A stretch of DNA of 64,000 bases, taken from Fidelibacterota bacterium (GTDB lineage Bacteria > Fidelibacterota > UBA8477 > JABMPR01). Made by a program: the position numbers and the translations under genes. Shown piece after piece: positions 18,270-28,114 of this stretch; positions within the stretch are counted from its first letter, which is position 1, and each line of letters begins with the position of its first letter. Under the pieces are notes generated by a model. It was not told where the DNA came from. It made no database searches and saw nothing but the letters and a program-made list of their open reading frames with translations. The stretch spans positions 1 through 64,000 of the forward strand of contig JABIFX010000203.1 in NCBI GenBank assembly GCA_018650445.1. The letters are read 5' to 3'.

Positions 18270-20740
18270 GGGGTATCTATCCTTAAGTAACTGCCCTTAA
18301 AATCCTGCGTTCGGGCTTCGATAGTGGTGATTCCGGCTTCTCCAGGAATGAATTCAATTGATGCTTTGCCACTGGCAAACTCGATCACATCACTACCATT
18401 AGGCGTACCCTGGTATCGAAGCAGATCACCGGGACCATCAACATCGAAATAAACACGTTTGTTGTATTGGGGACAGAGTTCTCCCTTTTTATCGACTACC
18501 TGAGCCATGACTAATATTTTCCCATTGGGGAGTTCTTTACTCCACAATTTGATGTCTTGAGGTTTACCCGGTTTGCCCAAGATATAGCGTAATTCATGAT
18601 GATCCCGGGTGACTTCCAGACCCTCCGAATATCCCACTGCTTCTAGTTGATTTAATCCTTCAGAAAAAGTTAGATCCCAATGATATCCAGATGCTGGATA
18701 GTCTTTAATATCACGCAGCTTCCTACCCAGTGAGCTTCCATTCAGAATGAGTTCAACTTCATCACAGTTGCTAAACACTGAAATTTGCTTGGTCTCATCC
18801 AACTTGCCAAAACGTTCAGTCCAAGTATGTGATTCGATATAGCAAAAGCTGGGATCTGTGGTCCAATAGCTCTTGAATACATAATAAGCATCCTTGGGTT
18901 TCCCTTCCCGATCTACCAGCCCCTTCTGGTTAATGTAAGGTATTGAATTCTCTGGACGTAATGGAGTCCCAAAATCCTTAAATGCCCACTGAGCATTGCC
19001 TGTGAGCCAGTCAGCACTTTCACTCACCATAAGGTGCCAGTCAAACAGATCAACGATATAGGACTCACTCCAATCACCTGAAGCAGAGACTTTTTTAACA
19101 TTGATCATGTTGGGTTTCTCATCCCATTCGTCTTCCTTTACAAATCCTTCTCCCGTTATAGGGTTCTCACTATGTCTACCGATGTGACTGGAACCACCGT
19201 ATTCCATATGGAAGAAATGCTTATACTTTTTATTGGCTTTCTCAATGGCTGTCTGAAAGGTTTTGTACACACCAGAGTACCAGCCAGCCCAAATAGAAGG
19301 TGAAAAGACATCTGTGATCTCAGCACCGTCATAAAACTTTCGCATGGTGGTCAGACGATAAGGATCCAACTCATGCGCAAGATCATTGAGATGAGAAACA
19401 TAGGCTTTAAGATTGTCAACATCGCCTCCACCCTCAAAATCTGGTTGCCAGTACAATTCATTCCCCACCGACCATAAAATAATGCTGGGGTGATTATAGT
19501 TCTGAGCAATCTGCTCCCGGAAAAGACGTTCGGTATTGGCTTTCCACTCATCTCCACCCATTCCTCCTCGGCACCAGGGTAATTCATCCCAAACCAAGAT
19601 TCCCAACTCATCACAGGCTCTGTAAATTTCAGGGTCCTGGGGATAGTGAGCGAGCCTGACAAAGTTTGCGCCCATTTCCTTGATCATCTCCATATCCCTG
19701 CGATGCAGTGAATCTGGCAATGCATTACCTAGTCCAGCCCATCCTTCATGTCGATGGGTTCCGCGGAGGAGTAATCTTTCACCATTCAGAAAGAAGGGAC
19801 CATGATCCTTGAATTCAAACCAACGATAGCCAATCTTCTCACTGATCTCATCGCGACGCTGGTCACTTTCCAGATTTACAGCAACTGTATATAGATTGGG
19901 TGTGTCTGGTGACCAGAGCATGGGATTGAGAAGTTTGGGCAAATCTATATTTATCATTCTCTGACCGGGCTCAACCATAACTATTGTATCTAACTGAGAG
20001 ATGCTTTCCCCCTGTGGGTCAGCAAGTTGCACCTGAATGGCAAACTCCTTTTGCATGCTCATTTTGTTAGATAGCTTCATACTCAGATGGGTGGTTGCTG
20101 ATTCATGACTCACAGAAGGCGTTGAGATCTGGAGGTTTCCAAGTGACACGGGTGGGATTGCCATGAGCCACACATCTCGTGTGATTCCACCAAAGATAAA
20201 AAAATCAGATTTTTGAGACGGGATGATATTTGGATTGACAGAGTTATCCACCCAAATAAGGATCTCATTTGTCTTAAATGGGATGAGGTAATTGGTGACA
20301 TCTACTTCGAATCCCACATAACCACCTATATGGCCGCCTGCTTCGCGACCATTGACATAAACTTTTGATGAGATATTGATACCTTCAAAGTAAAGCACCC
20401 ATTGCTTATCAGTGAAGGGTACAGTGATGGACTTCCGATACCAACTGGCATCGCGACGATAGCCTGGATTATTATCCGTAGCATCCAGCGCATTCCAGGT
20501 ATGGGGCAAATTGATCTGCTCCCAATCACCTGAGGAGATGCTGCTAAGCCCCTCATACTCAGCTGCTTGTTCCAGATAGCTCCAGCCCTCATTAATGAGA
20601 ATTGATTGTCTTGATATGTTTGATCTCAATTCAATTAATTGACTCACAGATTGTGAATTACTTGAGTTCTGAGCGGGGGGAATGCAGGCGGCGAGAACAG
20701 CACATGCCAGGAATAGCTTAGATACATGTAAAAAATTCAT
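18266..20740 (-). CDS. Glycoside hydrolase family 2 lipoprotein (beta-galactosidase/beta-glucuronidase-like)
   Basis: INLPHTWNALDATDNNPGYRRDASWYRK, LRGTHRHEG, FVRLAHYPQDP, ILWSVGNE; lipobox LAAC. Start adjusted to MNFLHVSK. Confidence 0.92.
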   Translation of the reverse strand: MNFLHVSKLFLACAVLAACIPPAQNSSNSQSVSQLIELRSNISRQSILINEGWSYLEQAAEYEGLSSISSGDWEQINLPHTWNALDATDNNPGYRRDASWYRKSITVPFTDKQWVLYFEGINISSKVYVNGREAGGHIGGYVGFEVDVTNYLIPFKTNEILIWVDNSVNPNIIPSQKSDFFIFGGITRDVWLMAIPPVSLGNLQISTPSVSHESATTHLSMKLSNKMSMQKEFAIQVQLADPQGESISQLDTIVMVEPGQRMINIDLPKLLNPMLWSPDTPNLYTVAVNLESDQRRDEISEKIGYRWFEFKDHGPFFLNGERLLLRGTHRHEGWAGLGNALPDSLHRRDMEMIKEMGANFVRLAHYPQDPEIYRACDELGILVWDELPWCRGGMGGDEWKANTERLFREQIAQNYNHPSIILWSVGNELYWQPDFEGGGDVDNLKAYVSHLNDLAHELDPYRLTTMRKFYDGAEITDVFSPSIWAGWYSGVYKTFQTAIEKANKKYKHFFHMEYGGSSHIGRHSENPITGEGFVKEDEWDEKPNMINVKKVSASGDWSESYIVDLFDWHLMVSESADWLTGNAQWAFKDFGTPLRPENSIPYINQKGLVDREGKPKDAYYVFKSYWTTDPSFCYIESHTWTERFGKLDETKQISVFSNCDEVELILNGSSLGRKLRDIKDYPASGYHWDLTFSEGLNQLEAVGYSEGLEVTRDHHELRYILGKPGKPQDIKLWSKELPNGKILVMAQVVDKKGELCPQYNKRVYFDVDGPGDLLRYQGTPNGSDVIEFASGKASIEFIPGEAGITTIEARTQDFKGSYLRIDTP

Positions 20741-20741
20741 A

Positions 20742-21848
20742 CTAAGGGTTCTTATTTTTAACAAGGTTTATCATTTCAGACCCAGCTAGGAGGAAGGCAC
20801 CAGCTCCATAGGCATGAGTATCATCGAAGGTGACATCTCTGGGATCCATACCGATATCCTGTACCCAACCAATCTTGCCATCTCCATGAACAGCGCGATT
20901 TAGCGCAGTCCAGCCATTTTCAACAATTGGCTGATAGTCATCTCTTTCTAAATAGCCTTGATTAATCCCCCAGGCCAAGGCATAGACAATAAATCCGCTA
21001 CCACTGCTCTCAGGATTCGGGAATTCTTCTGAGTCCAATAGACTTGATCTCCAGAAACCATCTGCGCCCTGTAGATCTTTTAATGAAAATGCCAGCGTCT
21101 TGAATAATTCGATATAGGATTCCCGTTGTTTGTCCTTTTGAGGTAGGTTGGCAATTATACGAGGCAAGCCAGCAATGACCCATCCATTGCCCCTTGACCA
21201 AAAGACCTTCTCACCATTCTCTGAACGTCGGTAGAAATAGCGTTGATCACGATAAAACAGACCGTCGTCTTTATCAAAAAGATATTCAGCAGTGTCCCAA
21301 TACATCTGATGCAAGAATTTATGATACTTCTTATTTCCAGTCACTGTGCCTAGCTGAGCTAATGTGGGAGGTGACATAAATAGAGCATCACACCACCACC
21401 AGTCCTCTCTTCCAGGCAAAGGATTGGCAATTAATTGGTCATAGACGCTTCTCACAGCCTTCAGGTGGCTTTTATTCTTGGTTTTGGTGTAGAGGCTCAG
21501 GTACACAGATCCACAGGCGTGATCATCGGCATGACGTAACCTGGGACCCAGGGTATAATTGTTTGACTCAGCCCATGTGGAGGCTTTGGCGTGGTAATAA
21601 TCATCTTCAGTTGCAAGATATGCGGCCACAACACCTATGTAAAATGAGGCTGGAACCCATCCATTGGGGAAGTCTCTATTGGTACTGCGATGGTGACTGG
21701 GATTCGCAAATTGATATTGGGCCACACTCTTCATCTGGACCTTGATATCATCCACTTTTTCGATCTGCTCCAGACTAAGATAGGTCTGTCCGAATCCACT
21801 GCTGATTATCGTGCACGTTAAAAGAAATTGAATGACGTATTTATACAT
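20742..21848 (-). CDS. Glycoside hydrolase family 88/105 (unsaturated glucuronyl/rhamnogalacturonyl hydrolase-like)
   Basis: DDHACGSVYLSLYTKT, WWWCDALFMSPPTLAQLGTVTG, FWSRGNGWVIAGLPRII, GSGFIVYALAWGINQGYL. Confidence 0.88.
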   Translation of the reverse strand: MYKYVIQFLLTCTIISSGFGQTYLSLEQIEKVDDIKVQMKSVAQYQFANPSHHRSTNRDFPNGWVPASFYIGVVAAYLATEDDYYHAKASTWAESNNYTLGPRLRHADDHACGSVYLSLYTKTKNKSHLKAVRSVYDQLIANPLPGREDWWWCDALFMSPPTLAQLGTVTGNKKYHKFLHQMYWDTAEYLFDKDDGLFYRDQRYFYRRSENGEKVFWSRGNGWVIAGLPRIIANLPQKDKQRESYIELFKTLAFSLKDLQGADGFWRSSLLDSEEFPNPESSGSGFIVYALAWGINQGYLERDDYQPIVENGWTALNRAVHGDGKIGWVQDIGMDPRDVTFDDTHAYGAGAFLLAGSEMINLVKNKNP

Positions 21849-21856
21849 ATACTCCC

Positions 21857-22885
21857 CTATGCCTTTTTTCCGGGACCCATGCAGGTTCTGCCTTGATTGA
21901 TTTCGACTGGAACAATGATGTTCAGTTCTGGTGCTTTTTCTGGATTTTCGATCTGCTGCAGGAGATGAGTTAAGGCCAGCGTTCCTATTTCAGCTGCAGG
22001 TTGATTAATACCTGTAACTGAAGGTGTGATAAGATTATTGTACTCACTATTCCCAAAACAAACTAAATCCAGATCCCCTGGTATTCGAATTCCTAGTTCC
22101 CTGCTCCGCAGCAGAATACCAAGAGCTACGGGATATGTTACAGCAAAAATTATTTCAGGAAGGGAATCTTGTTCCAGAAGTTTGTCCAAACCCGAGATTC
22201 CATCTGAACGACTGAACCCACCAAAAACGAGATGCTTCTCTGCTGGTTTTAATCCGTGTGCATCGAGAGCCCTTAAAAAGCCATGATATCGATGTTTACT
22301 AATACTTACCTGCTGATATCCCCCGATGTGCCCAAAACTTGAATAGCCCTTATTGATGGCACATTCAACCAAATCTGCAGCTCCTTGTTCATCTGCAGAG
22401 CGGATACAGACAAAGCCCTGACCTTCTATAACGCGATCAAAGAAAACCAGCGGTGTACCCGAGTCCACAACTTGATGGAATATGTCTGTTTCAATTGTTT
22501 TTTCGGTTACTGATATCAGCAAACCATCTACGCGCATTGATAGAAGGGTCTCGATGTGTTTCCGCTCCAGTTCTGCATTCTCTTCGGAAACCATCATGAC
22601 GATTTCATAATTCTGTTCATTGGCCGATATATATATGGCATCAATAGCTTGAGTAAGAAAGTGATGAGCAATTTTGGGGACCACCAGACCGATAGTTCTG
22701 GTATGCTTGGCAGATAGTTTTTGAGCTAAAATGTTTGGTCTGTATCCCAATTCCTGAGCAAGGGCCAATACTTTTTCAGTAGTGACCTTGCCTATGTCAG
22801 CTTGTCCCCTTAATGCCTTAGATACAGACACCTTGGAAATACCAAGACGATTCGCCATATCCTGTAGGGTGACTGGTTTAGACAT
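21857..22885 (-). CDS. LacI-family transcriptional regulator
   Basis: VTLQDMANRLGISKVSVSKALRGQADIGKVTTEKVLALAQELGYRPNILAQKLS. Confidence 0.95.
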   Translation of the reverse strand: MSKPVTLQDMANRLGISKVSVSKALRGQADIGKVTTEKVLALAQELGYRPNILAQKLSAKHTRTIGLVVPKIAHHFLTQAIDAIYISANEQNYEIVMMVSEENAELERKHIETLLSMRVDGLLISVTEKTIETDIFHQVVDSGTPLVFFDRVIEGQGFVCIRSADEQGAADLVECAINKGYSSFGHIGGYQQVSISKHRYHGFLRALDAHGLKPAEKHLVFGGFSRSDGISGLDKLLEQDSLPEIIFAVTYPVALGILLRSRELGIRIPGDLDLVCFGNSEYNNLITPSVTGINQPAAEIGTLALTHLLQQIENPEKAPELNIIVPVEINQGRTCMGPGKKA

Positions 22886-22900
22886 GAGCTGGGTGCTTTC

Positions 22901-22925
22901 TTAATCGATTTACTTTACCGGTTAA
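22901..22925. promoter_or_regulatory. Two CG-centred near-palindromes, candidate LacI-family operators
   Basis: TTAATCGATTTA (22901-22912) and TTTACCGGTTAA (22914-22925), just upstream of the lacI-type start. Confidence 0.5.
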
Positions 22926-22967
22926 GTTACTTATGCGAAAAGAAAATACAATAGTTTCATATTAACC

Positions 22968-23108
22968 GGAGGCTGAGGTTCTCGAAGCCTCCAATTCCTT
23001 GCCAGAGAGAGGACATTTCGACGAGCTCAATGTCCAGAATCTGGTGGCTGAGCTTGTTGAAGCCTCCACTTCATCGACTAATCCAGACGTTTCTGGACCC
23101 TCAACGTC
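22968..23108. repeat. Cluster of four small REP-like hairpins
   Basis: GGAGGCTGAGGTTCTCGAAGCCTCC; GGACATTTCGACGAGCTCAATGTCC; GGTGGCTGAGCTTGTTGAAGCCTCC; GACGTTTCTGGACCCTCAACGTC. Confidence 0.75.
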
Positions 23109-23115
23109 CTAGATT

Positions 23116-25323
23116 TTAGCGATCTATTGAGGCGGAACCATACAGGTTTACTTTGTCATCTTTAATAAGTACGAAAACTTGTTCCGCTTTTTGTTTGTCT
23201 ACAGTCCCCTCGTTCAAAAAGTAAAGTAAGGCTTCACCATTTTTTAGTACCCAGAAAACACCATCCATAGCTAAGTTGGGATAGGCTTGTTCTAGATCGG
23301 GGCCAACAATTAATTTCCAATCCTGAGGAAGACCTATCTGACCTGCAGCTGCAGGAAGAAGAAGTGATGTCATTCTATGAGAATTAGATGCAATGCTCTC
23401 CTGGCGAATAACTGAGCCCTTATCTTTGTAACTACCAAAGACCCAATCACAGTCCACGTCATCCAGAGAACGGATTTCAAAAGTAGAGCCATTTTCGAAG
23501 CTAGATTTGACAGCTTTTGGGTCTGACGGTAAATATTTTCCCTGCCAAAGTTGTTGATAGTCACGCTTCAACCCATCAGGATTTTCGAAGGAATCAGAAA
23601 CGATCCAAAAACCATCCTTTATGAAGAGAACCTCTCTTTGATAACTGATATTCAGCGACTTATAGCCGTTATGTGATCCGCTAAAAAAGTCTATATCTTC
23701 ACTAAAAGCGAAGGTATTTATCTGAGGTTCTGGCAGATCTAGCCATTTTCCAAAACCGGAACCACCACTATTCCCCTTCCACTTCTGAGATTGGGGAATA
23801 CTATCAATCAGGGCAACATTTTTGACCCAACTATTCTTCCAATATTGAAAATCTGGTTTGTTGTATTTGACCTGATAATTGGGCAAAATTTCATTCCCGT
23901 GAGCATACGCAACCACTCCAAGCATATCTGCATGTTGGTGATCCGGTTTGGTATCGCTCAATCCAGCAGTAATCACCATGTATTCATCATCAAGTTCCCA
24001 GCCATTTCTCATGACATAGTAGCCAGTGGATTCCAATGCGGTAGAACCAATGTCAGGTGCCATGGGTGATGTACTTTTGAGGGTACTCAGATCTTTTTCA
24101 TCGAGGAGCCAATAAAATAAAGGTGACACGCTCTCATCAACAAAATATGCATAGCGACTATCATTGTAAAGTATGGTTCCTAGCGCCATAACCCCACTCA
24201 TTTCATTGACTTCTGCGTGTAAAGCATCTGTGTCGTCTTGTAGAACAGGAAGTTTGCGATCTGGTTGACCCAAAATTAAAAGTGCATCAAACATCTTTCT
24301 GAATTGGTGAGTATATATCTCAGGTAATTCAATATTACCACGCTTAGCTAATTGCCAGACACGTAGAAAATTTTCTATATCACTCATATGGTAGTGGACG
24401 GTACGTTCAAACTGGAAGCCATCAGGATTAATCTCATGTTCCAGATGCCATGTTAATCCATCTATTGCTAGTTTAAGCCATTCGTCAGATTGAGCATACT
24501 CTCTATAGGTTGCTGCTATCTCAAATAGAGCTACCATTCCACGGGTATGATGATTCCCATGCCTGACCTTTTTCCCATTTTCGGCAAGTTGTGCTGCGGT
24601 GTGTAGGAACGTGCGCATCGTTTCTATCTGATCTTGAGGTGAGTATTCAGATGTGCTGAGATAACTGTGGTGACCAAACAACCAATGGTGAGTCCGCTTT
24701 CCTGCACGGAATACCTCATAAACAGCATTGCCGCCTTGATCATATTCGCCAGCAGTAAACGCTTTGTTAAGGTCCTCCACCTGTTCAGTCCAATATGATA
24801 AGTTTTCACGCTCGGGTGTATCGGCAAAGTACATCATTACCATATCAGGATGTTTACTCTGGCGAGCGATATGCCTCAAACGATAGGCTGTCACATCTTC
24901 CCCCCTCAAGTTCTTAAAGGGCAGTTCCCATTGGGTATCTGATGCATAGCGACCCTTAAAATAGGCTGAGTTTTTGCGGTGATAATTCAATTTTCCAGGA
25001 TAGGTCTTGAAGTACTCTGAATATTTCTGTGAGTAGTCTTCCCAGGAGAAATAGTAACGAGTTTTGGCAGTTTCTTTAAAATGTGTAGCGAGATACTGAA
25101 GCGCTTTATCCCATTCTCCCTTGTCTCTGGCTAAATAAACCTTTTTAAGTCCTGGTACATCCGACTTCAAAGCATGAAGAAGCACACTATCTGAAGGTAT
25201 TTCTGAGTACTGTATTGTAGCTGAGGGTGAGTTAGAATCACTAACAAGAACTGGTTGGCAACCAATCGTAAAGAGACCAGCAAGAATTAGGGTGAAAATG
25301 AGATTAACTGATGTCTTATTCAT
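23116..25323 (-). CDS. Heparinase II/III family polysaccharide lyase, lipoprotein
   Basis: FETAKTRYYFSW N-terminal domain, HHTRGMVALFEIAA, FERTVHYHMSDIENFL, DHQHADMLGVVAYAHGNEILPNYQVKYN; lipobox TIGCQP. Confidence 0.85.
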   Translation of the reverse strand: MNKTSVNLIFTLILAGLFTIGCQPVLVSDSNSPSATIQYSEIPSDSVLLHALKSDVPGLKKVYLARDKGEWDKALQYLATHFKETAKTRYYFSWEDYSQKYSEYFKTYPGKLNYHRKNSAYFKGRYASDTQWELPFKNLRGEDVTAYRLRHIARQSKHPDMVMMYFADTPERENLSYWTEQVEDLNKAFTAGEYDQGGNAVYEVFRAGKRTHHWLFGHHSYLSTSEYSPQDQIETMRTFLHTAAQLAENGKKVRHGNHHTRGMVALFEIAATYREYAQSDEWLKLAIDGLTWHLEHEINPDGFQFERTVHYHMSDIENFLRVWQLAKRGNIELPEIYTHQFRKMFDALLILGQPDRKLPVLQDDTDALHAEVNEMSGVMALGTILYNDSRYAYFVDESVSPLFYWLLDEKDLSTLKSTSPMAPDIGSTALESTGYYVMRNGWELDDEYMVITAGLSDTKPDHQHADMLGVVAYAHGNEILPNYQVKYNKPDFQYWKNSWVKNVALIDSIPQSQKWKGNSGGSGFGKWLDLPEPQINTFAFSEDIDFFSGSHNGYKSLNISYQREVLFIKDGFWIVSDSFENPDGLKRDYQQLWQGKYLPSDPKAVKSSFENGSTFEIRSLDDVDCDWVFGSYKDKGSVIRQESIASNSHRMTSLLLPAAAGQIGLPQDWKLIVGPDLEQAYPNLAMDGVFWVLKNGEALLYFLNEGTVDKQKAEQVFVLIKDDKVNLYGSASIDR

Positions 25324-25355
25324 AATAAAACCCCCGATTTACATGCCGATCCTGA

Positions 25356-27065
25356 TTAACGGTTCAGCATGACCTTATGAGTTGACAGCTCTGTATTCTG
25401 TTTGATTTGAATGAAATAGACCCCACTGCTAATTTCAGGTGTATTTACCTGAACTTTATGTGCACCTGCCGAAAGCACACCTCTGTGAATGTTGGCCATC
25501 ATCCTGCCTCGGATATCCAGCATGTTGATGCTAGTATGGGCAGTCTCTGGGACTTGAAATTCCAAAATAAAACTATCATTGTAGGGATTGGGATAACTGT
25601 TCATTACTAAGTACTTATCTGGTACCCGTATTGGATCAATCCCCACAGGTTCCCACCAGGTGACATTAACACCAAACAGAGTGTCAGACTCATTATTGCT
25701 ATGGACTGTATTGTTGGCACCATAGTGGATGTTAGTCCCATTCTCAATCCAGATACCATTTGTATTGTAATACACTTCATTGTGGTCAATGGAAACTGAG
25801 TCAGGGTCACCGTCATAATCACCCAGGGTGCCATTATCATGCTTCAAATAGATGCCAACAAAGCCTGAAGCAGTGTTGTGTCGAATGATATTATGGGCAA
25901 TTGTGGTCCGTGGACCGTTCAGGATATAGATGCCCTTCCCTCCACTCACGCTACTGCTTTCAATCAAGTTGTGTTCAATACGGGTGTAGGGTGATCCCAG
26001 ATAGACCTTCACACCTTCACGACAGTTACCAAACGAGTTGTGATGGATATAGTTGTTATAACCTGATGCATCATGGTCTGCACCGGTGTTTCCAATACCA
26101 ACTCCCCCACCCATGGTCACATTGGTCACCGTGTTATTGCATAATTCATTATTGTATTCATCCTCACCATGAAGATCCAGGGCGTCCATTGTAGTAGCAT
26201 TTAGGATATTATTTCTCACAAGGTTATTGTGTGAGTAGTATTGAATAACCACGCCATGACGAATCTGAGGACCAGAAAATGTATTATTTTCGATGAGGTT
26301 ATAGCGGCTGTCACGTTCAAACCCATAACTGTCGACGCCATGACCATTCCCTTGAACAGTAATTCCATATCCTGCGCCACCCCCACCAACGTCAGTGGCC
26401 AAACTAAAATCAGAATTGCGGACAACACAATCACTTGAATTTGCCAGACGAATAGCTGCTGCTCTAAATTTTTCAAACTTACAACTATCTACGACGACCC
26501 GTCTGGAGGGTGTGCTGCCACTATCATCAATATATAGATGAACACCCGGAGCTGAACGGTCTGGATTATTGTTGACCCTGTCGGTGTAATATTCCCCTGA
26601 AAAATCAGAGGTGAACGTAAGATTCTTGATGGTGATAGCGAATTTGCCTTGAATGGATACGGTCCTGGTGGTGGAGTTTTCGTTCACTGAGAGGGGAAAT
26701 TGAGATTTAAGAATAGCTCCCTCCATGGACTCTCCGTGGAGATGATAGCCATCGCTTAACACGATATGAGATGTGCTGGATGAGGTGGATACTGATGCCA
26801 GATTGTATACACCATTTGGGAAGTATATCAAATCCCCCATGGACGCTGCATTAACGGCAGCCTGCACCGCTGTCATGTCATCATTTCCATTGTCCAGAAC
26901 ATCAGCTCCGTAATCCACAACATTGATTGTATCACCCCAGGGCCAATAGGGATCCAGAATCTCGTGAACCGATCCATCTTCATTGTAAAAACCGGGAATA
27001 TTGAAAGCGGGTTGAGCGTGGAGGACACCTACAAGCACCAACCCTGCAATAATGAGCTTACGCAT
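25356..27065 (-). CDS. Right-handed beta-helix protein (pectate-lyase-3 superfamily) with T9SS C-terminal domain
   Basis: INVVDYGADVLDNGNDDMTAVQAAVNAASMGDLIYFPNGVYNLA; beta-helix repeats; MNSYPNPYNDSFILEFQVPE...SGVYFIQIKQNTELSTHKVMLNR. Confidence 0.83.
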   Translation of the reverse strand: MRKLIIAGLVLVGVLHAQPAFNIPGFYNEDGSVHEILDPYWPWGDTINVVDYGADVLDNGNDDMTAVQAAVNAASMGDLIYFPNGVYNLASVSTSSSTSHIVLSDGYHLHGESMEGAILKSQFPLSVNENSTTRTVSIQGKFAITIKNLTFTSDFSGEYYTDRVNNNPDRSAPGVHLYIDDSGSTPSRRVVVDSCKFEKFRAAAIRLANSSDCVVRNSDFSLATDVGGGGAGYGITVQGNGHGVDSYGFERDSRYNLIENNTFSGPQIRHGVVIQYYSHNNLVRNNILNATTMDALDLHGEDEYNNELCNNTVTNVTMGGGVGIGNTGADHDASGYNNYIHHNSFGNCREGVKVYLGSPYTRIEHNLIESSSVSGGKGIYILNGPRTTIAHNIIRHNTASGFVGIYLKHDNGTLGDYDGDPDSVSIDHNEVYYNTNGIWIENGTNIHYGANNTVHSNNESDTLFGVNVTWWEPVGIDPIRVPDKYLVMNSYPNPYNDSFILEFQVPETAHTSINMLDIRGRMMANIHRGVLSAGAHKVQVNTPEISSGVYFIQIKQNTELSTHKVMLNR

Positions 27066-27079
27066 ATCTTTTATCTAAC

Positions 27080-28105
27080 CTACCGTTGAACGCGCCCAGA
27101 GGTGTTACCACCAGCTACATTGTTAACTTCTGCCTCCGTAACCAGATTAAAATCACCAGGTATGGTATGCTTCATTGCTGAGGCAGCTACAGCAAATTCT
27201 AGAGCGTCTTGAGGTTCTTTGCCATTCACCAAACTGTGAATCAGTCCAGCCCCAAATGAATCCCCTCCGCCGACGCGATCGACAATATGCAAATTGTATT
27301 TTTGGGAAAGGAAAAAGTCTTTGCCATCATAAAGCATAGCAGCCCAATTGTTGTCACTGGCCGAAAGACTCTCCCTCAACGTGATGGCCACTAACTTGGC
27401 TTTGCTAATTTTCATGACCTCTTGAGCTACTTCTTGATAATGAGCGACATCCAACTCACCTTTGTGGACATCTGTAGAAGAAGCGCGGATACCGAAGACG
27501 TCAGCACAGTCCTCTTCATTGGCGATGATCACATCAGTGTATTGGACCAATTCAGTCATTACGACCTTAGCTTGTTCTCTCGTCCACAACTTACCTCGAT
27601 AATTTAAATCACAACTCACCGTAACGCCTGCTGCTTTGGCTGCCTTGGCTGCCTGGAGGGTTACTTCTGCAGATTCGGACGATAAGGCTGGAGTTATTCC
27701 GGTTGTATGAAACCATTTCACTCCTTTGAAGATTGAGAGCCAATCGAAGTCCTCCAGAGTTACCTGGGAAATAGCTGTATTGGCACGATCATAAGTCACC
27801 TTTGAGGGACGGACAGAAGCACCATGCTCGAGAAAATAAATACCCATACGATCTCCACCACGGGCCACATGATCTGTCTTAACACCGTATTTGTGCACAC
27901 TTGCCAGCGCGGCGTCAGCTACAGGATTAGCAGGAAGCTTGGTTACGTATTGAACTTCATTCCCAAACATGGCAAGGGATACAGCAACATTGGCCTCTCC
28001 ACCACCAAAGGTGGCTTGATATTTATCGGCCTGAGCTAAACGTAAATAATCATATGGAGCAAGCCTCAACATGATTTCCCCGAATGTGACTACTTTATGA
28101 CTCAT
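27080..28105 (-). CDS. kdgK: PfkB-family 2-dehydro-3-deoxygluconate kinase
   Basis: VVTFGEIMLRLAPYDYLRLAQADKYQATFGGGEANVAVSLAMFG; VDRVGGGDSFGAGLIHSL. Confidence 0.93.
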   Translation of the reverse strand: MSHKVVTFGEIMLRLAPYDYLRLAQADKYQATFGGGEANVAVSLAMFGNEVQYVTKLPANPVADAALASVHKYGVKTDHVARGGDRMGIYFLEHGASVRPSKVTYDRANTAISQVTLEDFDWLSIFKGVKWFHTTGITPALSSESAEVTLQAAKAAKAAGVTVSCDLNYRGKLWTREQAKVVMTELVQYTDVIIANEEDCADVFGIRASSTDVHKGELDVAHYQEVAQEVMKISKAKLVAITLRESLSASDNNWAAMLYDGKDFFLSQKYNLHIVDRVGGGDSFGAGLIHSLVNGKEPQDALEFAVAASAMKHTIPGDFNLVTEAEVNNVAGGNTSGRVQR

Positions 28106-28114
28106 AGTTTTCCC

